Positions 54,642 to 64,000 of a stretch of 64,000 nt of DNA are shown piece after piece. The position numbers and the translations under genes are program-made. The DNA comes from Actinocorallia herbida. Lineage in GTDB: Bacteria > Actinomycetota > Actinomycetes > Streptosporangiales > Streptosporangiaceae. Below the pieces are notes generated by a model. It did no database searches and was not told where the DNA came from. It was given only the letters and a program-made list of their open reading frames with translations. The stretch is taken from positions 7,068,001 to 7,132,000 of the forward strand of contig NZ_RJKE01000001.1 of NCBI RefSeq assembly GCF_003751225.1. The letters are read 5' to 3'. Position 1 is the stretch's first letter, and every line of letters begins with the position of its first letter.

Positions 54642-54655
54642 TGTCAATGTTGACA
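54642..54655. promoter_or_regulatory. MerR operator candidate
   Basis: TGTCAATGTTGACA, a 14-bp palindrome (two central bases unpaired), lies in the 62-bp divergent promoter. It overlaps a looser dyad TTCACAT-GG-ATGTCAA (54632-54647). Both contain TTGACA on one strand or the other, so the regulator would sit at promoter elements for both genes. Confidence 0.65.
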
Positions 54656-54664
54656 GTATCCTCC

Positions 54665-55867
54665 ATGACGCAGAACCAGGTCCGTTCCGGGCCTTCCGCG
54701 GGCCCGGCCGCTCCGGCCCTCGCCCGGCACCCTTCGATCCTCCTCGGCGGGTTCATCCTCCTCGTCTTCTGCACCGGCACCGCCGAGTTCCTCGTCTCCG
54801 GGCTGCTCCCCCAGCTGTCGGCCGACTTCGACGTCTCGGTCCCCGTCGCGGGCCAGGCCGCGACCGCCTACGCGCTCACCGTCGCACTCGGCGGGCCCCT
54901 GGTGACCATCGCCACCGCGCGGCTCCCGCGCAAGGGCCTCGTCCTGGCACTGAGCGTCCTGTTCGGCCTCGGCACGCTGCTCTCGGCGCTCGCCCCGTCC
55001 TTCCCCCTGCTCCTCGCCGGAAGGGTGGTCGCCGCGTCCGCCCAGGCGACACTGTTCGCCATCGCGCTCGTCGTGGCGACCTCGGTGGTCTCCCCCGACC
55101 GGGCGGGCCGGGCCGTAGCCGCGGTCACCTCGGGGCTGACCGTCGCCACGGTGCTCGGCGTGCCCCTCGGCCAGTACGCCGGGCAGGCGACGGGCTGGCG
55201 CGTCCCCTTCGTCGTGGTCGCGATCGTCGCGGCGGCCGGGACGGTCCTCATCGCCTCGGCGATGCCGCGCACGGCGGCCCCCGCGAAGGGCGCGCTCGCC
55301 GAACTCGCGGTGCTGCGGCGCGGCCCCGTCCTGCTCTCCCTGGCGACGACGGCCGTCGGCTGCGCGGGGGTCGGCGTCGTCTTCACCTACCTCGTGCCGC
55401 TGCTGACGGACGTCTCCGGGTTCACCGGAGGCGCAGTGACCGCTCTGCTCTTCGCCTACGGCGTCGGAGGGTTCACCGGCAACGTGCTGGCGGGCCGCCT
55501 GGCCGACGCCTCTCTCGGCGCGACCCTTCGCGGCGTGTTCGCGGCGACGGTCGTGGTGATGGCGCTGCTGCCGCTCGCCGCGCCCGTCCCGTGGGCGGCG
55601 GTACTCGCCGTCGGCGCGCTGGGCGTGCTGTCCACGGCGACGATCGCGCCGCTGCAGACCGTGCTGCTGCGCCACGCCGAGGGCGCGCCCACGCTGTCCG
55701 TCGCGGTCAACGTGGGGGCGTTCAACCTGGCCAACGCCCTGGGCGCGGCGCTGGGCGGGATCTCGGTCGGCGCGGGCCTGCTGCGCTTCAACGGCCTGTT
55801 CGGCGCGGTCTTCGCGCTGGCCGGGCTGCTCCTCGCGGGCGCCGTCCTGCGCCGGAGGGTCCGCTGA
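54665..55867 (+). CDS. MFS transporter, drug-efflux (DHA1/Cmx) type
   Basis: 400 aa, ATG 54665. Twelve membrane segments; LLGGFILLVFCTGTAEFLVSGLLP (TM1), GRVVAASAQATLFAIALVVATSVV (TM4) and VLGVPLGQYAGQATGWRVPF (motif C of drug/H+ antiporters, TM5). It likely exports a drug or metabolite by proton antiport. Controlled by the divergent MerR gene. It could be self-resistance to something made elsewhere; no link to the NRPS product is shown. Confidence 0.9.
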   Translation: MTQNQVRSGPSAGPAAPALARHPSILLGGFILLVFCTGTAEFLVSGLLPQLSADFDVSVPVAGQAATAYALTVALGGPLVTIATARLPRKGLVLALSVLFGLGTLLSALAPSFPLLLAGRVVAASAQATLFAIALVVATSVVSPDRAGRAVAAVTSGLTVATVLGVPLGQYAGQATGWRVPFVVVAIVAAAGTVLIASAMPRTAAPAKGALAELAVLRRGPVLLSLATTAVGCAGVGVVFTYLVPLLTDVSGFTGGAVTALLFAYGVGGFTGNVLAGRLADASLGATLRGVFAATVVVMALLPLAAPVPWAAVLAVGALGVLSTATIAPLQTVLLRHAEGAPTLSVAVNVGAFNLANALGAALGGISVGAGLLRFNGLFGAVFALAGLLLAGAVLRRRVR

Positions 55868-55899
55868 CGAGCCGGCCCGCCGCCTCCGCGCACGCGGCG

Positions 55900-56041
55900 G
55901 GCCGCACCCACTGGGCCCGGTGACAGGCCCTCGAAGAACCCGGCTTCGCCGGGGAGCCTGCCACCAGGCCGCACCCACTGGGCCCGGTGACAGGCCCTCG
56001 AAGAACCCGGCTTCGCCGGGGAGCCTGCCACCGGGCCGGGC
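55900..56041. repeat. 67-bp tandem duplication plus partial third copy
   Basis: Two consecutive copies of a 67-bp unit (55900-55966 and 55967-56033) differ at about one base. The opening bases of a third copy (GGCCGGGCTCACTGGGC) run into the stop of the SDR gene. Each unit contains hairpins (CCCGGC-TTC-GCCGGG), so the array acts as a duplicated terminator between the convergent MFS and SDR genes. Confidence 0.85.
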
Positions 56042-56827
56042 TCACTGGGCGCGTGCCTTGCGGATGGCGTGCTCGGGCCGGTGGACGGTGGTGCCGCAGT
56101 CGATGACGACGGTCTGCCCGGTGACGCAGCGGGCCTCCTCGGAGGCGAGGAAGGCCACCAGCGCGGCGATGTCCTCCGGTTCCGCGGCCCACGGGAGTAG
56201 CCTTTCCGCGGCCTTCTCCGCGAGCATCTCCGGGGTCATGACGCGGCGTGCGACGTCGGTCATGACGAGTCCCGGAGCGACCGCGTTGCAGCGCACCCCC
56301 CTGTCTCCGTACATCGTGGCGACGTAGCGGGTGAAGGAGATGAGGGCGGCTTTGGCCGCCCCGTACGCCGCGTGGTCGGTGTCCCCGACGAGGGCGCTGA
56401 CGGACGTGGTGTTCACGATCGCCGCCCCCTTCGACATGAGGGGGACGAGATGCTTGCAGGTGAGCATCGCGCCCCGTACCGAGACCTCGTGGGTGCGGTC
56501 CCAGACGGCGACGTCGAGATCGGCGAGGTCGAGGTCGCGCCCGTACACGTCGCGGCCGAGCGCCGCGGCGTTGTTGTGCAGGACGTCGAGCCGCCCGTGC
56601 TCGGCCCGTACGGACTCGGCCAGCGCGCGCACGGCCGCCTCGTCGGAGACGTCCAAGGCGAACGACGAAGCCGCACCCCCGTCCTTGACGACGAGGTCGG
56701 CGGTGTCCCGCGGATCCAGATCGGCGACCACTACGGCCGCCCCCTCCGCGGCGAGCCTTCGGGCGGTGGCCTTGCCGATGCCCGATCCGCCGCCCGTGAC
56801 GATCGCGACCTTCCCGGCGAACCTCAC
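56042..56827 (-). CDS. Short-chain dehydrogenase/reductase
   Basis: 261 aa; GTG 56827 overlaps the P450 stop (GTGA). Classical SDR: cofactor motif TGGGSGIG (9-16), NNAA (~90) and active site S-x12-YxxxK (Ser ~141, YGAAKAALI). The Asp-Leu-Asp after strand 2 suggests NAD(H). Last gene of the PhyH-PTE-P450-SDR operon, which looks like an oxidative degradation pathway for a hydrophobic compound. Confidence 0.9.
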   Translation of the reverse strand: MRFAGKVAIVTGGGSGIGKATARRLAAEGAAVVVADLDPRDTADLVVKDGGAASSFALDVSDEAAVRALAESVRAEHGRLDVLHNNAAALGRDVYGRDLDLADLDVAVWDRTHEVSVRGAMLTCKHLVPLMSKGAAIVNTTSVSALVGDTDHAAYGAAKAALISFTRYVATMYGDRGVRCNAVAPGLVMTDVARRVMTPEMLAEKAAERLLPWAAEPEDIAALVAFLASEEARCVTGQTVVIDCGTTVHRPEHAIRKARAQ

Positions 56828-58077
56828 CGCTCATCCCATTCGACGCGCAGGCCGGCGAGCCCCCGGCCGACAAGGCTGCGCCGGTACTCGGCGGGCTCCC
56901 CTTCGACGAGCCGCAGCGAGGGGATCCTCCGGACGATCTGCTCGAACGCGATCTCCATCTTGAGCCTGCTCAGCGCCGCGCCCACGCAGTGGTGGATGCC
57001 GTACCCGAAGACCAGGTGGTCGCGGGCGTTGGGCCGCCGGATGTCGAACCGCTCCGGGTCGGGGAAGACCGTCTCGTCGTGCGCGGCGGAGTCGGTGCTG
57101 ATGAGCACCTCGACCCCGGCGGGGATGGTGACGCCGTGCAGGGTGACGGGCCTGGTCGGGATGCGGAAGCTGCCGAGGCTCGCCCCGTCGAGGCGCAGGG
57201 ACTCCTCGATCATGCCGGGGATCAGCGCGGGATCGGCGACGATCTCGTCCCAGACGTCCCGTTCGCGCATGAGCCGAAGGATCCCGTTGCCCAGCGCGTT
57301 GGGCACGGTGTCGTTGCCGCCGAGCAGGAGCGCGCTGATGGTCTCCACCACCTCGCGGTGCGACAGCTCGTCGGGGATGAGCCCGGCCATGAGCGAGGCG
57401 AAGTCGTCGCGGGGGTTCTCGCGCCGCTCGGTGACGAGCCGGTCGACGAAGTCGAGGTACTTGAGGAAGTCCCGGGCGAGCTCCACCTGCCGCTCGGGGG
57501 TCTGCGGGGACAGGAAGAGCTGGAACCAGGACGTCACCCAGTGCTTGACGTCCTCCTCGTCCTCCGGCGGCACTCCGATGAAGATCGCGGCGAGGTGCGC
57601 GGACGGCAGGTGCGCGATGGTCTGCACGAGGTCGGTGCCGCCCTGCGGGATGACGTCGTCGAGCACCCCGTCGACCTGGGCGCGGAACGCCTCGCCGAGC
57701 TTCGCGACGGCCCGGGGCGTGAACGCGCTGGAGATCGCCCGCCGCATCCGGGTGTGCTGGGGCGGGTCGACGTTGGCGGCGAAGTTGTCGAGGAAGGACT
57801 GGTGCTCGCCTAGCGCGCGGCGGACCTCGTCGGTGAGGGTCCGGGAGATGGTGAGAGAGCCGACGGAGGAGAAGGTCGCGTTGTCGCGGTAGGCGGCGCG
57901 CACGTCCTCGTACCGGGTGAGCACCCACATCTTGAGGTGCTCGCTCCAGAAGACGGGCTGCTCGTGCCTGAGGCGGCGCAGGAAGGGGTACGGGTCGGCG
58001 ACGTGCCAGGCGGCGGTGACGTCGAAGTCCGCGGCGTCTGCGGCGGCGCCGGGGTGCGCGGCGGGGTGGACGGACAT
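56824..58077 (-). CDS. Cytochrome P450
   Basis: 417 aa; ATG 58077 with GGGAG seven bases upstream. I-helix LLLGGNDTVPNALGN (~245), ExxR in EESLRL (~285), and heme-binding FGYGIHHCVGAALSR (~353, Cys ligand). It resembles bacterial CYPs that hydroxylate steroids or terpenoids. It is separated by 12 bp from the upstream phosphotriesterase-like gene and coupled to the SDR. Electron-transfer partners are not in the operon. Confidence 0.93.
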   Translation of the reverse strand: MSVHPAAHPGAAADAADFDVTAAWHVADPYPFLRRLRHEQPVFWSEHLKMWVLTRYEDVRAAYRDNATFSSVGSLTISRTLTDEVRRALGEHQSFLDNFAANVDPPQHTRMRRAISSAFTPRAVAKLGEAFRAQVDGVLDDVIPQGGTDLVQTIAHLPSAHLAAIFIGVPPEDEEDVKHWVTSWFQLFLSPQTPERQVELARDFLKYLDFVDRLVTERRENPRDDFASLMAGLIPDELSHREVVETISALLLGGNDTVPNALGNGILRLMRERDVWDEIVADPALIPGMIEESLRLDGASLGSFRIPTRPVTLHGVTIPAGVEVLISTDSAAHDETVFPDPERFDIRRPNARDHLVFGYGIHHCVGAALSRLKMEIAFEQIVRRIPSLRLVEGEPAEYRRSLVGRGLAGLRVEWDER

Positions 58078-58088
58078 GGCGGGCTCCC

Positions 58089-59075
58089 TCAGTAGGGAGC
58101 GACGGGCGAAAGGACCCGCCGCGGGTTGTCGATGAGCATGAGGTCGATCTGGGCCTGCGTGACGCCCCGCGCCAGCAGCTCGGGCAGCACGTCGGACGAG
58201 ATGTGCCGCAGGTGGTAGTTCGGATGCCTTTCGGCGATGACGTCCCACTCGAACCTGTCGTTGAAGCAGTACGAGTCGTGGCCGAGGACCATCCGCTCGG
58301 CGTAGCCCAGCTCGCACATGGCCACGACGGTGGCGACCCGGTCCTCGAAGGAGGTGAACTCGATGCCGAAGCGGTCCATACCGAGGTAGGAGCCGCTGTC
58401 GGCGAGGGTGCGCAGGTAGTCGAGGTCGGTGGAGTCGCCCGCGTGGCCGATGACGACGCGCGTGAGGTCGACGCCCTCTTCGCGCAGGAGCTTCTGCTGG
58501 TCGAGCCCGTTGCGCACGGAGGACTCGCTGTGGGTGGTGATGGGCACGCCCGTCTCGCGGTGCGCCTTCGCGCAGGCCCGGATGACCCGCTCCACGCCGC
58601 GCGTGATGCCCTGCTTGCCTGTGGCGCACTTGAGCATCCCGGCCTTCACCCCGGTGCGGCCGACGCCCTCGGTGATGTCCCGGATGAAGAACTCCGCGAG
58701 CCTGTCCTCCCCGCCGAAGAGGCTGCCCGGTCCCCGGTTGCCGAAGTAGGCGGGCAGATCGTCGTAGGTGTACAGGCCGGTGGCCACGATGATGTTCACG
58801 GACGTCAGCTCGGCGACCCGCTGGACGGCCGGGACGTAGCGGCCGAGGCCGATCACCGTGAGGTCCACGACGGTGTCGATGCCGAGCGCGCGCACGGCGT
58901 CCAGTTTGGCTGCGGCGTCGGCGGCGCACCGCTCCAGGTCCCAGCCTTCGGGGACGTCGGGCCAGTTCCACAGGATCTCGGGGCTGAGCCCGAAGATGTG
59001 CTCGTGCATGAGGACCGCGCCGAGGCCGCCGGCGGGCCCCCGGACGGTCTCGATCGCTCGTTCTCGCTGTGTCAC
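58089..59075 (-). CDS. Phosphotriesterase-family (PLL-like) metal hydrolase
   Basis: 328 aa; GTG start overlapping the PhyH stop. The metal-ligand set of the family is present: HEH in LMHEHIFG (~24), Lys in AGMLKCAT (~160), His in ITTHSES (~190), His in VIGHAGDS (~218), Asp in VLGHDSY (~275). It likely hydrolyses a lactone or ester. In the operon it could open a lactone formed by the oxygenases (inference). Confidence 0.9.
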   Translation of the reverse strand: MTQRERAIETVRGPAGGLGAVLMHEHIFGLSPEILWNWPDVPEGWDLERCAADAAAKLDAVRALGIDTVVDLTVIGLGRYVPAVQRVAELTSVNIIVATGLYTYDDLPAYFGNRGPGSLFGGEDRLAEFFIRDITEGVGRTGVKAGMLKCATGKQGITRGVERVIRACAKAHRETGVPITTHSESSVRNGLDQQKLLREEGVDLTRVVIGHAGDSTDLDYLRTLADSGSYLGMDRFGIEFTSFEDRVATVVAMCELGYAERMVLGHDSYCFNDRFEWDVIAERHPNYHLRHISSDVLPELLARGVTQAQIDLMLIDNPRRVLSPVAPY

Positions 59076-59848
59076 GGGGTGACCTCCGGGAAGCGCGGAT
59101 GGTCGAACGGCTTGTTGACCGTGAGGCCGAGCCCGTCCGTCTGCGCGTATGGGGTGCCGGTGTAGAGGGCGTCGGAATCGAAGTAGGTGACGGTGAACGA
59201 AAGCCGGGGCTCTTCCTTCAGGTTCGCGCCCGACCCGTGGACGGTGAGGGCGTGGTGGACCGTCGCGTCGCCCGCCGAGAGGTCGAGCGGGTCGGACAGC
59301 GGAAGGGCGGTGAGCCACGGGTGCTGCGAAGGCTGGTCGTCGCCTTCGCGGGTGAAGCTCCGGCCGAGGAGCCCGTACCTGTGGGAGCCCGTGTAGAAGC
59401 GCAGGGATCCCATCTCGGCGGGGATGTCGCCGAGGGCCAGCCAGACCGTCAGCATCTCCGAGCGGTCCATCGGCATCCAGGGGAAGTCCTGGTGGAACAC
59501 GGTGGCACCGTGGCCGCCCGTGCCCTCCGGCTCCTTGACGAGCAGGTTCGTCACCTGGACGCGGACCCTGGCGACGCCCTGGAGCAGCCGGGCCGCGGTC
59601 TCGCCGAGGGTGCCGTCGAGGGTGAGCGAGCGGAACAGGGGATCGGTCTCGGCGATGTCGCGGGACTGGCCGAACGCCTCGTCGACGGCGCTGCGGCGGG
59701 CCCGGTCGCGCTCGGCGAGACGGGCGAGTGCCGTCGCGCGCAGGGCGGCGACGGTCTCGGGCGGGACGAGGCCGGGCAGATGGACCCAGCCGTTCTCGCG
59801 GAAGAAGGCGACCTCGTCGTCGGTCGCGGGACGCACTGCGAGGGACAT
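59072..59848 (-). CDS. Phytanoyl-CoA dioxygenase (PhyH) family protein
   Basis: 258 aa, first gene of the operon. Fe(II)/2-oxoglutarate fold with HxD in FHQDFPW (~122), distal His in VHHALTVHGSGAN (~207), and the Arg for 2-oxoglutarate in EEPRLSFTVTY (~222). It would hydroxylate an acyl-CoA or other hydrophobic substrate. The CAAGCGCTTG palindrome is 33 bp upstream of the start. Confidence 0.92.
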   Translation of the reverse strand: MSLAVRPATDDEVAFFRENGWVHLPGLVPPETVAALRATALARLAERDRARRSAVDEAFGQSRDIAETDPLFRSLTLDGTLGETAARLLQGVARVRVQVTNLLVKEPEGTGGHGATVFHQDFPWMPMDRSEMLTVWLALGDIPAEMGSLRFYTGSHRYGLLGRSFTREGDDQPSQHPWLTALPLSDPLDLSAGDATVHHALTVHGSGANLKEEPRLSFTVTYFDSDALYTGTPYAQTDGLGLTVNKPFDHPRFPEVTP

Positions 59849-59880
59849 TGCCCAAGTGTCGAACGCACGGCATGGTAAAG

Positions 59881-59890
59881 CAAGCGCTTG
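59881..59890. promoter_or_regulatory. CAAGCGCTTG operator candidate between PhyH and F420 oxidoreductase genes
   Basis: AGCAAGCGCTTGGT matches the KstR2-type pattern AnCAAGnnCTTGnT. It is centred between divergent genes, 33 bp from one start and 37 bp from the other. The same core lies 34 bp upstream of the acyl-CoA dehydrogenase start at 27476. Confidence 0.65.
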
Positions 59891-59926
59891 GTTTGAACCG
59901 AGCCCCCCGACCGGGAGGAGCCCCCT

Positions 59927-60868
59927 GTGTCCCGCCAGGACCGCAAGGACCGTCCGTACCGCCCATTCCGCTTCGGCGCCGTCCTGCGCCTCGCCGAGTC
60001 CGGCCGCGCCTGGGCCGACAAGGCGCGCCGTCTGGAGGACGACGGGTTCAGCACCCTGCTCGTCCCCGACCACCTCGTCGGACCGCGTTTCGGCCCCGTC
60101 GCCGCGATGACGGCCGCGGCCTGCGCGACCGAGACGCTGAACGTGGGCACGCTGGTCTTCGCGAACGACTTCCGGCATCCGGCCGTCCTGGCCAAGGAGG
60201 CCGCGACCATGGACCTGCTCTCCGACGGCCGCCTTGAACTCGGCATGGGCACCGGGTGGATGGCCCGCGACTACGACGCCGCAGGCATGGAGCTGGCTTC
60301 CCCGGGCGTCAGGGTGGCCCGCCTCGACGAGTCGCTCAGGGTGATGAAGGCGCTCTGGAGGGGCGGCCCCGTGGACTTCGCGGGAGCGCACTACACGGTC
60401 TCCGGCTTGGAGCAGGAGCCCCTTCCTGCCCGGAAGCCGGGGCCGCGCATCATGCTCGGCGGCGGCGGCCCGAAGATGCTGGCGCTGGCCGCCCGCGAGG
60501 CCGACATCGTCAACCTGACGATGCGGGTGCGGGCCGACGGCGCGGGCCCCGACCTGCGCGACAGCGGCATCGACCAGTTCCGCGGCAAACTCGCCACCTT
60601 GGAGGCCGCCGCGGGACCGCGCTTCGAGGAGATCGAGCTCGGCACGTCGGTCCTCAGCCTGGGCCTCGGCGCACAGCCCGAGGCGTGGAGCGCCGCGAAC
60701 CCGTCGGCCCAGGCGGGCACGCCCCAGGTGCTCGCGGGATCCCTCGACGACATCTGCGACGCCCTGCGGCACTGGCGCGAGGACCTCGGCATCTCCTACT
60801 TCGTCCTGCACAACGAGGACGACCTGCCGTCGTTCCGCCAGGTGGTCGCCCGCCTCTCGGGCAGCTGA
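59927..60868 (+). CDS. LLM-class F420-dependent oxidoreductase
   Basis: 313 aa; GTG start with GGGAGGAG upstream. Luciferase-like TIM barrel: FRFGAVLRLAES (~15), LNVGTLVFANDFRHPAVLAKEAATMDLLSDGRLELGMGTGW with the family MGTGW motif (~110), and LGGGGPKMLALAAREAD (~178). It uses F420 to reduce or oxidise a carbonyl or enone. Divergent from the PhyH operon and sharing its operator, so likely the same catabolic pathway. Confidence 0.9.
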   Translation: MSRQDRKDRPYRPFRFGAVLRLAESGRAWADKARRLEDDGFSTLLVPDHLVGPRFGPVAAMTAAACATETLNVGTLVFANDFRHPAVLAKEAATMDLLSDGRLELGMGTGWMARDYDAAGMELASPGVRVARLDESLRVMKALWRGGPVDFAGAHYTVSGLEQEPLPARKPGPRIMLGGGGPKMLALAAREADIVNLTMRVRADGAGPDLRDSGIDQFRGKLATLEAAAGPRFEEIELGTSVLSLGLGAQPEAWSAANPSAQAGTPQVLAGSLDDICDALRHWREDLGISYFVLHNEDDLPSFRQVVARLSGS

Positions 60869-60877
60869 TCCGGACAT

Positions 60878-60905
60878 CCGCCCCGGAACCGCGGTTCCGG
60901 GGCGG
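60878..60905. terminator. Perfect 28-bp palindrome after the F420 oxidoreductase gene
   Basis: A contiguous perfect palindrome starting CCGCCCCGGAACC with no loop bases, ten bases past the stop. In RNA it forms a 12-bp stem. It acts as terminator of the gene and lies in the long pckA leader region. Confidence 0.7.
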
Positions 60906-60923
60906 AACGGCGACCCATCGCCC

Positions 60924-60939
60924 ATTGGTCTGGACCAAT
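60924..60939. promoter_or_regulatory. dre-like site 1 (DasR/GntR type)
   Basis: ATTGGTCTGGACCAAT resembles the DasR-responsive element TGGTCTAGACCA, with one change at the centre. DasR senses amino-sugar phosphates and controls carbon metabolism in actinomycetes. Assignment by similarity only. Confidence 0.6.
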
Positions 60940-61271
60940 CGCGAAAGCGGGCGACCGGGGCCCGAACCGCTCACCGCCCGCGCTTCCCCCAGGCGTCACC
61001 CTGCGTTTACCGGCCCCGGCCTGCGGCTCAGCACGCGCGGCGGGGTCCGGCACAGATGCGCGGACGGCGCCTCCGTTCACGATCCGCTAGACCACTCCCG
61101 GAGCCCCCATGAGATCTGCGCCACACTCCGCCGCGGGCCGCCGACCTGGGGAAATGGACGTTCCACCGCGAACACCGCTGGATGACCTGGCGTTCTTCGG
61201 CCAGGTTGTGGTCTGCGTCGCAGAAGTCCGAAAGATTTTCTGCGTGAGGTGATGTTTCCTCAAAGTAACGC

Positions 61272-61287
61272 ATTGGCTCAGACCAAT
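61272..61287. promoter_or_regulatory. dre-like site 2 upstream of pckA
   Basis: ATTGGCTCAGACCAAT has the same outer arms and length as site 1 but a different centre. It is 66 bp before the pckA start, close to where a promoter would be. Confidence 0.55.
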
Positions 61288-61352
61288 TGGCCAAAACCTG
61301 TAGGTGTCGTTCACGATGCGTACAACCCCAAAGCAGGTGTGAGGAGTAAGGC

Positions 61353-63176
<1,824 letters not shown>

Positions 63177-63254
63177 GGAAGTCGCACTCCGGGACGTTCC
63201 CTCCGACGCCCCGGATGACGGGACCGGCCCCGCCTCATGGAGCCGCCCCGTAAC

Positions 63255-63339
63255 GGGTCCCCGCCAACGACGCCGGGGACCCCCACCGCCTCTCCCCGAG
63301 GCATTCGGCCCGCCCGGACCCACCTCCCGGGCGGGCCGA
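63255..63339. terminator. Two strong hairpins between pckA and the convergent FAD oxidoreductase
   Basis: Hairpin 1: GGGTCCCCG (63255-63263) with CGGGGACCC (63274-63282). Hairpin 2: a 13-bp stem TCGGCCCGCCCGG (63305-63317) with its complement (63327-63339), 9-nt loop. Together they act as a bidirectional terminator. Confidence 0.75.
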
Positions 63340-63395
63340 CGCCGTTCCCGGGAACGCGAGTCCCCGCCACGCCGGGACGGGCATGACGGGGACGC

Positions 63396-64000
63396 TCAGA
63401 CGGCGGCCGCGGGCCGGGTGAGGCGGCGTAGGCGGGGGACGGGGATGCGGTGGTCGAGGGCGACGGCGGTGGCGGTGCCGTCGGGGTGGGTCCAGCGCAG
63501 GAGGGCGCCCTTGGCGTTCTCGGGCAGGGGCAGGGTCTCGGGGGTTCCCTCGCCGGGAAGGAAGCCGCTCGCCTTGAGGGAGCGGCCGAACTGCTCGGTC
63601 CAGAAGTAGGGCTGGAGGTCGAGCGGCGGGATCTCATCACCCTTGAGGAGGGCCGCGGCGGCCGTCTTGGCCTGATCTATGGCGCTCGTCCACAGCGGGA
63701 CCCTGCGCGGGCCGCGCCGGGTCGGGACGGTCGCGACGTCCCCGGCCGCGACGATCCCGGGACGGATCCGGCCTCGGGCGTCCGCGACGAGCGCGCCGCC
63801 GGTGAGCAGGCCGCTCGACGCCAGCCAGGCGACGTTCGGGACGTCGCCGATCGCGGTGACGACCAGGTCGGCCTCCAGCGCCCCGCCGCCGTCCAGCACG
63901 ACCCGGGGGCTCCCGCCTTCCTCGGCGAATCCCATAGAGCCCGCCGTCACCAGCCGCAGACCGCTTTGCCTGGCCGCGGTGACGAACACGTCCGACAGGA
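63396..64000 (-). CDS. NAD(P)/FAD-dependent oxidoreductase, partial (ferredoxin/nitrite reductase-like)
   Basis: C-terminal ~200 residues; the start lies beyond the right edge. NAD-domain end ADLVVTAIGDVPNVAWLASSGL, FAD-binding GIVAAGDVATVP, and a C-terminal dimer/FAD domain with LWTSAIDQAKTAAAALL and YFWTEQFGRSLKASGF, typical of ferredoxin-NAD reductase (rubredoxin/ferredoxin reductase) proteins that serve P450s or dioxygenases. It might supply electrons to the P450 at 56824, which has no partner in its operon (inference). Confidence 0.85.
   Translation of the reverse strand, partial: LSDVFVTAARQSGLRLVTAGSMGFAEEGGSPRVVLDGGGALEADLVVTAIGDVPNVAWLASSGLLTGGALVADARGRIRPGIVAAGDVATVPTRRGPRRVPLWTSAIDQAKTAAAALLKGDEIPPLDLQPYFWTEQFGRSLKASGFLPGEGTPETLPLPENAKGALLRWTHPDGTATAVALDHRIPVPRLRRLTRPAAAV

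Larger units (their letters stand above)
60906..61352. promoter_or_regulatory. 447-bp pckA upstream region with two DasR-like sites
   Basis: No gene recognised. ATTGG...CCAAT dyads lie at 60924 and 61272, and a strong SD (GAGGAG) precedes pckA. The distance between the sites (348 bp) would allow looping. Confidence 0.6.

Overview
The window is high-GC DNA with GTG/ATG/TTG starts, frequent GTGA or TGATG gene overlaps, an F420-dependent oxidoreductase and a family of actinobacterial GTPase/kinase genes. It most likely comes from a filamentous or spore-forming actinomycete (Streptomycetaceae, Streptosporangiales or Thermomonosporaceae type). The species cannot be told from the sequence alone.

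Region 1 (1-24,416) is a nonribosomal peptide cluster. Three NRPS genes run leftward as one operon (NRPS1 10616-20143, NRPS2 2904-10619, NRPS3 from 2864 off the left edge). They are preceded by a free-standing adenylation gene (20489-21961). Divergent to these are sbnA and sbnB homologues (22284-24378), which make L-2,3-diaminopropionate (Dap). The key feature is module 2 of NRPS1. It has no adenylation core, only the last ~65 residues of an A domain (A9-A10, with the catalytic lysine) fused in front of its carrier domain. The free-standing A protein carries motifs A1-A8 and stops in the same loop where the NRPS1 fragment begins. Together they would make one A domain split between two polypeptides, probably dedicated to Dap. 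The predicted line is X1-(Dap?)-D-Thr / X4-D-Thr / X6..., with epimerase domains after both Thr modules and DCL-type C domains following them.

Region 2 (24,488-30,512) is mixed: an OmpA-type lipoprotein, a YnfA membrane protein, an acyl-CoA dehydrogenase, a thioesterase-like protein, an ACT-domain protein, grpE and a TnpB remnant.

Region 3 (30,622-44,197) is a co-directional block: Hsp70-like chaperone, a large uncharacterised protein, a zinc-ribbon GTPase, a GAP1-type protein, a membrane-anchored GTPase, a PASTA protein, a degenerate trypsin-like membrane protein and a Ser/Thr kinase. It resembles the GTPase/GAP1 NTP-dependent conflict systems predicted for multicellular bacteria.

Region 4 (44,261-49,641) holds an epoxide-hydrolase-like pseudoenzyme with a 42-residue ORF in front of it. 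It also holds a translationally coupled three-gene unit (secreted/membrane protein, P-loop protein, AAA ATPase) that could be another conflict or defence module.

Region 5 (49,745-64,000) is mostly metabolic: flavodoxin-like protein, small secreted protein, LtrA, Gfo/Idh/MocA, nitroreductase, a MerR/MFS pair, a coupled operon (PhyH dioxygenase, phosphotriesterase-like, P450, SDR) divergent from an F420 oxidoreductase, GTP-dependent PEP carboxykinase, and the end of an FAD-dependent oxidoreductase. A CAAGCGCTTG palindrome occurs at both the acyl-CoA dehydrogenase and the PhyH/F420 divergent promoters. Two DasR-like palindromes lie upstream of pckA.
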